This document shows positions 16,415 through 23,112 of a stretch of 64,000 nt of DNA, one piece after another. Below the pieces are notes generated by a model that was not told the origin of the DNA, did not search any database, and saw only the letters and a program-made list of their open reading frames with translations. Positions within the stretch are counted from its first letter, which is position 1. Every line of letters starts with the position of its first letter. The position numbers were made by a program, and so were the translations under genes. This DNA is from an uncultured Bacteroidales bacterium (lineage in GTDB: Bacteria; Bacteroidota; Bacteroidia; Bacteroidales; Muribaculaceae), in NCBI GenBank assembly GCA_902781045.1, contig CACZHT010000007.1, forward strand, positions 1-64,000. The letters are read 5' to 3'.

Positions 16415-16615
16415 TTATCGGCGGTCGCTCATGTCCTTGATGATTGAGAAGGGCTTGATGAGCCACAGCAACAGCAGTCCCGCCGAGGCACTGACGATGC
16501 CCCAGCCCAGGTGGCCGGTATAGGCCAGATGGATGCCGCCGCCCACCAGGGCCACGGGCACCAACACTGTCAGACTGACGGCCAAGAACGCCGCGAGTGC
16601 AATCAACATTTTCAT
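16415..16615 (-). CDS. Small two-helix membrane protein
   Basis: 66 residues with two hydrophobic helices (about 5-31 and 38-57) and a basic/acidic tail KPFSIIKDMSDRR. No known motif. It lies 11 bp downstream of a second tiny membrane-protein gene on the same strand, so the two are probably made together, perhaps as a stress-related membrane pair. It is annotated from the clean hydrophobic pattern and GC-rich codon use. Confidence 0.6.
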   Translation of the reverse strand: MKMLIALAAFLAVSLTVLVPVALVGGGIHLAYTGHLGWGIVSASAGLLLLWLIKPFSIIKDMSDRR

Positions 16616-16626
16616 AGTTTATTTCG

Positions 16627-16761
16627 TTAATCGTCCATGCCGAAGATGCTCATTATCAATTGGATAATCCACCCGATGATGCCAAACAACAGCTGCAGCA
16701 CACCGAACAAGATAAAGGCACCCAGGATGACGATGACAATGCCTAACAGAAACCACAACAT
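16627..16761 (-). CDS. 44-residue membrane protein
   Basis: A short gene, ATG at 16761 and TAA at 16627-16629. The product is almost entirely hydrophobic (begins MLWFLLGIVIVILGAFILFG, ends SIFGMDD), with two closely spaced membrane segments separated by a Gly. It precedes the 66-residue membrane protein by 11 bp. The size and composition are like small phage-shock or stress membrane peptides, but no family is recognised. Confidence 0.55.
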   Translation of the reverse strand: MLWFLLGIVIVILGAFILFGVLQLLFGIIGWIIQLIMSIFGMDD

Positions 16762-16842
16762 AGCTCACACACGATATTAACCTATCCGGCCTACGTCCTT
16801 TCAAGCGATTCGGCGGTATCTTGTTGTGCTCGGGTGGATAAC

Positions 16843-18018
16843 TTATTTGCCATCATCTCCTGCAACAAACATTTGATAGTAAGAACCCTCGTAGTCAACG
16901 ATGCGATTGTCTTTGACCTCTATCCACATGGACGGCTGCCAGTCCATGTTAGGCAGTTGGCTTGCGTATTTCTCCTCTATACGGCTGTCCCAGGGCAGGC
17001 TGAGGATCCAACGCGACCCTTCTTGCTTGATGTCCAGATCGTCCAAATACATGAGTCGGAACTCTTTAAGACAATCATTAAAATTGATATACTCATCTAG
17101 CCATTCGCGATACTCTTTATAGAGTAGCTTCGGGTTGTTCAGCCATTCCATGACAGTTTTGCTCTTATTGTCGTAGTATTTGTCGAAGTCTCCCATACCA
17201 GGCAAGTTTCGCAGGATAAAAGTCAAGATGTCATGGCTGAAAAATGCCAGATACAATTGTCGCGTCTTTCTGTAGGTTTTGAATTCGCGGTCGGCGAAGG
17301 CGAAGTGGATGAGCTCATGCCATGCACTGAAGTGTGCTATGGCTGTGTCGCGATACTCTGGGTTGCCATGGTAATTAACAATCTCTTGGATTGACTTACG
17401 GAAGGCGTACACCTGCTTGCCGGTGGCTTGGGACAAATCCACCATAAAGCGGAAGTCCTCATCATCTAAGCCTGGACCACAGATGTTCACAACAGGATGC
17501 GGCATGGATTGCACAAAGTGGATGATTTCGTCGTTGGACTTACCTTGTTTATGTTCTTTTCTCAAGTCAAGTTGATAGACTTTCCCGACACCAAGTTTGT
17601 GATTCACGATATCGTCGAATTTACCAGGTATGGTCCAGTCATCGGGATAGAAGACGACCAGTGGCTTGTGATGCTCGCTCATCACAAATTCTTCGGCCAA
17701 TTCACGAAGTGCATAATAGTCAATAACATGAAGCTTGTCCTCGGGCAACAGCATCTCGAATTGCTCCCGAGCGGCGTTCTCGGCTTCTTCCTCAGCCAGC
17801 ATGCCACCATGCTGGGCCAATTGCGATAACTCCTTAAAGAAGTCCCGCCCCAGCACATGCTGTATGTCCATAAGGCGGTCGGTGGCGATATGGCCCTTCT
17901 TGAAGATGTCATACAGGGCCTGCGGTGTGAGGTTGATTTTTTCGGCCAACTGCTTGGCTGTCATCCCCTGTGCTCGCATTTCCTTCTCAATCTCTTGTCC
18001 TATGTGATATTGTTCCAT
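16843..18018 (-). CDS. HTH protein with a HEXXH motif
   Basis: 391 residues from ATG 18018 (an in-frame TTG at 18042 was rejected). Residues 5-60 form an XRE-type helix-turn-helix (MTAKQLAEKINLTPQALYDI). The rest is a mixed alpha/beta region with HELIH at 234-238, which fits the zinc-metallopeptidase HEXXH signature, within AHFSAWHELIHFAFADRE. That combination recalls ImmA/IrrE-type regulators, where a peptidase removes a repressor, but here both parts would be in one chain and the overall similarity is not obvious. The motif could also be chance. The upstream region has two 16-bp direct repeats that could be its operator. Confidence 0.7.
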   Translation of the reverse strand: MEQYHIGQEIEKEMRAQGMTAKQLAEKINLTPQALYDIFKKGHIATDRLMDIQHVLGRDFFKELSQLAQHGGMLAEEEAENAAREQFEMLLPEDKLHVIDYYALRELAEEFVMSEHHKPLVVFYPDDWTIPGKFDDIVNHKLGVGKVYQLDLRKEHKQGKSNDEIIHFVQSMPHPVVNICGPGLDDEDFRFMVDLSQATGKQVYAFRKSIQEIVNYHGNPEYRDTAIAHFSAWHELIHFAFADREFKTYRKTRQLYLAFFSHDILTFILRNLPGMGDFDKYYDNKSKTVMEWLNNPKLLYKEYREWLDEYINFNDCLKEFRLMYLDDLDIKQEGSRWILSLPWDSRIEEKYASQLPNMDWQPSMWIEVKDNRIVDYEGSYYQMFVAGDDGK

Positions 18019-18039
18019 ATTAAAAATGATTTGTAATGG

Positions 18040-18116
18040 CAAAGTTAGAATGTTTTTGAAAATAAATGTTCAAAAAATTGTCGGTAAAACTTGATTCCCC
18101 TGTCGGTAAAACTTGA
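18040..18116 (-). promoter_or_regulatory. Promoter and candidate operator of the HTH/HEXXH gene
   Basis: On the minus strand TAACTTTG (18047-18040) is the -7 element. A 7-bp inverted repeat TTTTGAA/TTCAAAA (18054-18060, 18069-18075) overlaps the -33 region. Two identical copies of TGTCGGTAAAACTTGA lie upstream (18079-18094 and 18101-18116), 22 bp apart, which is two helical turns and so on one face of the DNA. Confidence 0.5.
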
Positions 18117-18197
18117 CAACGGTGCTTACCGCAACATCATCTCTGCCCCTGGAATGAGGCACGCCGAGACCTTTAATCGCTCATCTGCAAGCTCACA

Positions 18198-18320
18198 TTA
18201 GTACGACAGATCCAGGCACTCATCGACGTGGGATTTGATGTCTGGGGTGTAGTCGAACTGCAGCGGGCGCAACAAGCTGGTCAAAGCGACAAACGCCGTG
18301 TGGCACTCGGCTGGGATGAT
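18198..18320 (-). pseudogene. 3' gene remnant of unknown family
   Basis: An open stretch of 40 codons with GC-rich, protein-like codon use ends in TAA (18198-18200). It begins directly at the duplicated promoter module 18321-18378 with no start codon. Encoded text includes FVALTSLLRPLQFDY and IKSHVDECLDLSY. It is probably the tail of a deleted gene; no family is recognised. Confidence 0.35.
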
Positions 18321-18378
18321 GCAAATTTAGCATGAATATTCGAATTGAAGGGTATGTAGACTGGTTCTTGTTGGTTCT
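18321..18378 (-). promoter_or_regulatory. Duplicated promoter module, copy 1
   Basis: On the minus strand: two AGAACC half-sites 4 bp apart, a 22-bp variable spacer, AATATTCATGC, then TAAATTTG (a -7 element). The same arrangement with identical spacing occurs at 19591-19648. This copy faces only a gene remnant. Confidence 0.45.
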
Positions 18379-18614
18379 TTTCGCAAAGTCATTCCGTTCT
18401 GCCTCAAAGTTTTTCATGATTACCCAATTGTCCCCATTCCATTCGGCATCAACGGGGATAGAAAAAGGGTCGTGATAAGCATCTTGCCCACCGCGACCCG
18501 TGCGAATTAATGTCCTTCTGCCTGAACTGCACCACGAACCTTTAGCTCGCGACCAAACCAGAGCAATTCCGTAAAGGCTAATGTCCTTATGTCTTTTTTA
18601 GGGTACTGCTAAAC
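18379..18614. other. Spacer with degenerate repeats, no intact gene
   Basis: Three related strings (GACATAAGGACATTAG-like) occur near 18515-18525, 18577-18592 and 18615-18635 on the minus strand. A start-less open frame runs through them into the promoter module (LVWSRAKGSWCSSGRRTLIR and beyond). I cannot assign a function. It looks like remnant or repeat-derived DNA. Confidence 0.3.
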
Positions 18615-19235
18615 TCATGTTCTTTTGTCTTTAATGCACAGCGAGTTCGCGAAGAATCGTGACCTTATTCCAGATTCCAGGGAGGACTGCACACGGCGGG
18701 CTATCTCGTCGAGCAAGTCCAAGGGATAATCGCAGTGAATCAGACAGATTTGTGCGTCCTTGTCCCACAGTTCGCCGGGAAACTCCACGTCCTCACAATC
18801 GCAACAATCCCAGTCCGAGGCGCACAGCATGGCTTTCGCGACGTCATCGATTTGCTTGAGGGCCTGGATTTGCTCCACTTTCTCGGGGTGGTTGGTCTCT
18901 AGCTCGTGCACCACGGCATCGCGCAGTTGCTCTAGCATGCCCCAGTCGTGCAGTATGCTGCCCACAGTCTGATAAGGAGTCATGCAAAAAGCGATGACAG
19001 CCTGGTCGTTATTGCAGTCGTGCGACATGCCCTCGTAGTCGATATAGCCCCCGCATGTTTGCCATTCTTCGCCCTGTTCGGCTAACTCATAATCGATTTC
19101 GATGAGTTGATCCTCTGCATCGCTGGCCGCCGTCTCGACCAGGCTGTCCCACTCCTCTTGGTGGACAGGGAGCTCGACCTCGACCGTCGTCGACGGGTCG
19201 AAGACACTCACTTTGACTTTAAAAGGATGATACAT
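18615..19235 (-). CDS. Acidic hypothetical protein
   Basis: 206 residues, strongly acidic, with several Cys residues including DWDCCDCEDVEF (about 142-153). No signal peptide or membrane helix. The N-terminal strand pattern YHPFKVKVSVFDPSTTVEVEL suggests a small beta-domain, followed by helices. No family recognised. It starts 3 bp after the stop of a frameshifted small gene, so both were one operon driven by the promoter module at 19591-19648. Moderate-GC codons; part of the accessory block. Confidence 0.6.
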   Translation of the reverse strand: MYHPFKVKVSVFDPSTTVEVELPVHQEEWDSLVETAASDAEDQLIEIDYELAEQGEEWQTCGGYIDYEGMSHDCNNDQAVIAFCMTPYQTVGSILHDWGMLEQLRDAVVHELETNHPEKVEQIQALKQIDDVAKAMLCASDWDCCDCEDVEFPGELWDKDAQICLIHCDYPLDLLDEIARRVQSSLESGIRSRFFANSLCIKDKRT

Positions 19236-19238
19236 AAT

Positions 19239-19503
19239 CAGTTCTTTTTAGAAATACTGTATACCTGATTACTATGGAAGCCATCATTTAAATTCATTCT
19301 TAAGAATTGAGCAATCTTGGCCTTATTTTTCAAGAAGGCAATGATGGCTTGAATTTGCTCGTCCGGTAGTGTGCGGTTCCCAAATGAATAAGAGAACTCA
19401 CCAGATGAGTAATTATGTTATTGACAAAACTGGTGTCTGAGGCCTGTTCACAAAGCTCGTTGACTTGCTTTACATACTTGTTCGAATCAATGTTCCGTTC
19501 CAT
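19239..19503 (-). pseudogene. Small gene broken by a frameshift
   Basis: ATG 19503 opens a frame reading MERNIDSNKYVKQVNELCEQ that would end early. A second frame continues GEFSYSFGNRTLPDEQIQAI, IAFLKNKAKIAQFLRMNLND to a stop at 19239-19241. The total length, 265 bp, is one base off a multiple of three, which fits a single frameshift in an 87-88-residue gene. It is first in the operon with the 206-residue protein. A sequencing error is possible. Confidence 0.55.
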
Positions 19504-19590
19504 TTCTCAATTGATTTAAATGTTAAACAATATCGATGGAGAAACACGATGTTTGTAGAACATCACGTCGCCCACCCTTTATATTTTTCG

Positions 19591-19648
19591 GCAAATTTAG
19601 CATGAATATTTGGTTTGTACTGTATAATTTTTGGTTCTTGTTGGTTCT
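19591..19648 (-). promoter_or_regulatory. Duplicated promoter module, copy 2
   Basis: Same layout as 18321-18378: AGAACC-AACA-AGAACC, 22-bp spacer, AATATTCATGC, TAAATTTG on the minus strand. It lies about 90 bp upstream of the frameshifted gene at 19503 and is its likely promoter. The AGAACC pair would sit at roughly -45 to -60, an activator-like position. Confidence 0.5.
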
Positions 19649-19718
19649 AATGCGAAAATTGCTGTGCCACCAGTTCTGGATTATGTATCTTTGCCAATCA
19701 TTACAAATAGAGCAGTCG

Positions 19719-20058
19719 ATGAACAATACCACAGACAACAAACCGAGACTATTCACCAAGTCGGTATTCAAGATGGCGCTTGAGTGCCCCAACAAACTGT
19801 ATTATTATCACAATCCCGGCCTCTATGCTAACGCCGATGCAGACGATGAGTTCCTGCAGGCACTGGCTGAAGGCGGTTTTCAGGTGGGCGAACTGGCCAA
19901 GCTCTACTGCGAGGTTCCGCACGAGAACGACATCAAGCTGCTGGACCATGACGGCGCGTTGGAGCGCACCCGGCAGCTGATGCGTGAGCGGCAAGTGAAT
20001 ATCGCCGAGGCGGCTTTCCGCTATGGCAACCTGCTTGTGAGGGTGGATATACTCCGTC
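19719..20058 (+). pseudogene. DUF2779-type gene, only the 5' part remains
   Basis: ATG 19719 is preceded by a TATCTTTG -7 element at 19686-19693. The protein starts like DUF2779/PD-(D/E)xK-associated proteins: FTKSVFKMALECPNKLYYYH, then FLQALAEGGFQVGELAKLYC and AAFRYGNLLVRVDILRRDG (residues about 5-113). Homology then stops: the frame reads on, antisense, through a pseudokinase gene from the other strand until 20363. Full-length members are several hundred residues, so this is a truncated gene. Confidence 0.65.
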
Positions 20059-20759
20059 GCGACGGCCAGCAGCGCAAGCACAACCAGTGCCCTGGGCAGC
20101 CATTTGCCGGACTCACGATGGCGCAAGGCATGGGCCACATCGTCAATACTGGTGATTTTCCCGTCGCGGCAGCCTTCAACCACATGCTTGAGCCCCGGCA
20201 GCTGCAGCACTTCGATAATGTCGCCCAGGGCGCGGAGGTCATCTTCTGGCTGGCCCTCGCAGCCGAAGGCCACCAGCTTGGCCACACGCTCCTGATGGGT
20301 AACCATCACCGACTGCGGCGACAAGTTGCCGTGCACCACACCCTTGTGATGACAGTATTGTAGGGCATCCACCGTCTGCTCCAGCACCTTGTGCCGCAAT
20401 GGCTCGTCGGGGGCCGTGCGCATCCACTTGTCCAGCGTCAGTCCGTCGACATACTCCTCAATGATGCATTCGTCGGGCATCAGCGAAGTTTGAAGCATGG
20501 CTACGGCACGCGTGATGTTGGGGTGATTGAGCGTGACAATCTGTGAGAAGCATCGGCGCAGCTTCTGCTGGGCCTCGGCGTGCTGCGCGCCCGTGGCCGC
20601 CACGCCCGTCAATGTCCACCATGAGCCGAAGCGGCGGGCGCACACCGACGTGCAGCCCGCCAGCTGGCAAGGCTGCTCTCTCACATCGGTAAAAGCCGCG
20701 TCGATGCGGGCATCTTCACTCGCATAGAAGTCACTGCCGCTATAATAATACTCGTCCAT
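20059..20759 (-). pseudogene. Truncated protein-kinase-like gene (pseudokinase)
   Basis: About 233 residues from ATG 20759 resemble the Ser/Thr kinase fold: LNHPNITRAVAML, IIEEYVDGLTLDKWM (hinge) and a catalytic loop reading VVHGNLSPQSVMV. The usual HRD is HGN, and the DFG segment reads VAFGCEG, so catalytic Asp residues are missing and the domain was probably inactive. After the membrane helix RALVVLALLAVA the frame runs antisense into the DUF2779-type gene, so the original C-terminus is lost. It follows the methyltransferase gene by 38 bp. Confidence 0.6.
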
Positions 20760-20797
20760 GTCGCCTAATCAGGTCTATAATTGTGCATTATGATTGA

Positions 20798-22087
20798 CTA
20801 GAATAGGCTCAGCGACTTCTGCTCGACGCGGCCGCGGGCGCGCTGCAGGCGGTCGTCGTTGATGTCGATGCCGATGGAGCGGCGGTTCACATCGTAGGCC
20901 ACCTTGCACGTGGTGCCGGTGCCGCAGTAGGGGTCGAGAACGATGCCGTCGCGCGGGCAGGTGGCCACGATGGGCAACAGGCACAGTGCCTCAGGGCTGA
21001 CGCGGTAACGCTCGATGGCGCTCTTCTCGGGCTCGATGCTCCACACGTCGCCCGGCATCGTGCCCTGCTTCTCGCCTATCTGCTTGGCATAGCGGCGCAG
21101 CTCGGCCTCGGCAAAGTAGAAGTCATCTGCGCTCTTGACAAAGTGGAACATGAACTCATGCACGTTGCGCAGGTGGTCGAGACCGCTGCCATACTCGCCC
21201 AGCGGCTTGTTCCACACCACGTCGTTGCGCAGCGTCCACCCTTGCAGGTCCATCATCTGCATGGCGATGCGCCATGGCAGGGCTTGCAGTGCGCGGTCGG
21301 CATACACGTCGGCCAGGTTGAGCCACAGCGACCCTTGCGGCTTGAGCACGCGCCAGGCCTCGGCCATGACGCGCAGCAGCTCGTCGCAGTACTCGTCGAG
21401 CGTCTTCTGTTGGATGCTCTCGGTGTTATACTTCTTCAGGTTCCAGTAGGGTGGGGTGGTGACGATGCAGTCGACGCTCTCGTCCTCGATGGTGGCCATG
21501 ACCTGACGAGCGTCACCTTTAATATAATAGGGCATCGGGTTGTGACCCATGCGTGTCACCACAGTACGGCTGGCCGCATCGGCCTCGGCGGCTTTGACCA
21601 GTGTCGGGTCGATGATGGATGCTGCATCCCGTACTTCCAGCTCCGCATTTCGTGCCTCAAGCTCAGCATTCCGTTTCTCTAGCTCAGCGTTCCGTTTCTC
21701 AAGCTCAGCATTCCGCGTTCTCAGCTCCCCCTCTAAGCTAGAGGGGGCAGGGGGGAGTGTGTCCGGGACAGGGGGCAGAGCGGCTGTTGATGGGGGTGGG
21801 GCGACGTTGCCGCTCAGCTGCTCAAGCAGCAGCTGCGAGGCGCGCTCGCTCATCTTGTCGTGCCCGATGGCGTTCATCGCCTCTTCGGCCAGCCACAGGG
21901 CCACCAGTTCGCCGGTGTCGGTGTCCAGCAATCGTGCCAGTTTCACCACTTGGTCCCGCTTGGGGTGACGCTCGCCATGCTCATATCGGCTATACATGGG
22001 CACATCCACGCCGATGGCCTCAGCTAGCCGCCGTTGCAGCAACCCACGCTCCTTGCGCAGGGTGCGTATTCGTTCGCTGAATAACAT
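20798..22087 (-). CDS. XRE-type HTH fused to a beta-class DNA methyltransferase
   Basis: 429 residues from ATG 22087. Residues 3-65 are an XRE helix-turn-helix (LRKERGLLQRRLAEAIGVDV...). A low-complexity linker with four to five RNAELE(K) heptads (about 125-155) is probably a coiled coil. The methyltransferase follows, with motif IV TTPPYW before motif I DPYCGTGTT, the order of beta-class N6-adenine/N4-cytosine enzymes. No restriction endonuclease gene is adjacent, so it is a solitary methyltransferase. The HTH plus a 13-bp inverted repeat around its promoter suggest self-regulation. Its last 44 codons are duplicated at 14638-14772. Confidence 0.88.
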   Translation of the reverse strand: MLFSERIRTLRKERGLLQRRLAEAIGVDVPMYSRYEHGERHPKRDQVVKLARLLDTDTGELVALWLAEEAMNAIGHDKMSERASQLLLEQLSGNVAPPPSTAALPPVPDTLPPAPSSLEGELRTRNAELEKRNAELEKRNAELEARNAELEVRDAASIIDPTLVKAAEADAASRTVVTRMGHNPMPYYIKGDARQVMATIEDESVDCIVTTPPYWNLKKYNTESIQQKTLDEYCDELLRVMAEAWRVLKPQGSLWLNLADVYADRALQALPWRIAMQMMDLQGWTLRNDVVWNKPLGEYGSGLDHLRNVHEFMFHFVKSADDFYFAEAELRRYAKQIGEKQGTMPGDVWSIEPEKSAIERYRVSPEALCLLPIVATCPRDGIVLDPYCGTGTTCKVAYDVNRRSIGIDINDDRLQRARGRVEQKSLSLF

Positions 22088-22090
22088 AAT

Positions 22091-22168
22091 AAATAATGGT
22101 CTGTTTGGTTTGCAGTTGGCAAAATTAGACAATTCTGCCGACATACGCAAGTTTTCAGACCATTATTT
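22091..22168 (-). promoter_or_regulatory. Methyltransferase promoter enclosed by a 13-bp inverted repeat
   Basis: AAATAATGGTCTG (22091-22103) and its exact reverse complement (22156-22168) lie 52 bp apart. Between them, on the minus strand, TAATTTTG (22127-22120) is the -7 element. One arm is 3 bp upstream of the ATG, the other just upstream of the -33 region, as expected for operators bound by an autoregulator. Confidence 0.55.
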
Positions 22169-22174
22169 TTCTTG

Positions 22175-22609
22175 TCAGTGTCGGTGGTGGCGATGTCGCG
22201 AGTGCAGCATTGTGCGGCGCAATCGCGAAAGCCCCCACTGGTGCATGTAGCCGAAGCCAGCAGCGGCACCCAGGCAATTGGCCACCAGGTCAACGGCATC
22301 GTAGGTGCGGCCATTGCTCAGCACCAACTGCCCAATCTCCATGAGCAGGCCCAGCAACATGGCGCAGCACATGAACATCAGTTCCAGGTTCAGTTTGGTG
22401 TGGTGCGGCAGTTTGTATTTGGCATAGTCGATGATAAAAATTGCGGAAGTGAAAAGGTAGAGCAAGAAATGTGCCACTTTGTCCGAGCCGGGGAACAACA
22501 TAATGGAATGGTCGCCCAACGGGTCGCTGTTCAGCGAGAGGTAGGCCACCAGCAGCACGGCAAGTGCCGACATCACCCCGACGGGCAGAGCTTTTAGGAT
22601 TTGCTTCAT
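22175..22609 (-). CDS. VanZ-like family membrane protein
   Basis: 144 residues with four membrane helices and the VanZ-type pattern: FPGSDKVAHFLLYLFTSAIF near the second helix and LLMEIGQLVLSNGRTYDAVD, then an LVANCLGAAAGF helix. The family includes VanZ (teicoplanin resistance) but most members have unknown envelope roles. ATG 22609 was preferred over the upstream in-frame start at 22705, because TACCTTTG (minus strand, 22640-22633) places the promoter between them. Confidence 0.8.
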   Translation of the reverse strand: MKQILKALPVGVMSALAVLLVAYLSLNSDPLGDHSIMLFPGSDKVAHFLLYLFTSAIFIIDYAKYKLPHHTKLNLELMFMCCAMLLGLLMEIGQLVLSNGRTYDAVDLVANCLGAAAGFGYMHQWGLSRLRRTMLHSRHRHHRH

Positions 22610-22725
22610 CGATACGACTAGTGTTTGAGCGACAAAGGTAGTACATTTTTTTCGAAAAAGTCGGCTTGAGGCCATTAAATTGACAAAAAAGCTGTAACTT
22701 TGCATTTTCGTTAAACGAACAGACT

Positions 22726-23073
22726 ATGGCGGGATTGGGCGAATGGTTGGTCATGTCGAGGCACGAGCGGCGGGGAGCGCTGGCCATGCTGCTGCTTATT
22801 GTGGTTGCTGTGGCGGCATTGTGGCTGGCGCGGCATCGAACGATTGATGCCGAGCAGGACGAGCGACTGCAGATGATGAGGCTTGAACGACAGGCCGACT
22901 CGCTTGCACACGCAGCCGACGCGGAGGCAAGGCAGCCAAAGGTGGCGCACAAAATGGGAAAGGACACTGAGAGGAACAAGCGAAAGGGCAACAAGAGGGC
23001 CACAAAGCAGGCCTCTAGAAAATCACCTGTGCCCGAAAGGCCACTGGAGTCCGTGCCGCAGATAACAGATTGA
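22726..23073 (+). CDS. Single-pass membrane protein with basic tail
   Basis: 115 residues: a short cytosolic N-terminus with SRHERRGAL, one membrane helix (about 18-36, ending LWLARHR), and a long, charged Lys/Arg/Glu-rich tail. The N-terminal SERRG-plus-helix pattern resembles the start of Bacteroidetes helix-hairpin-helix (ComEA-like) proteins, but no HhH domain follows. TAACTTTG at 22695-22702 is the likely -7 element. It is the first gene of a plus-strand run with the NSS transporter, folP and cdaA. Function unknown. Confidence 0.6.
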   Translation: MAGLGEWLVMSRHERRGALAMLLLIVVAVAALWLARHRTIDAEQDERLQMMRLERQADSLAHAADAEARQPKVAHKMGKDTERNKRKGNKRATKQASRKSPVPERPLESVPQITD

Positions 23074-23112
23074 GAAGATTATTTAGTTTGCAATAAATAA
23101 GTCAAGAATCAA

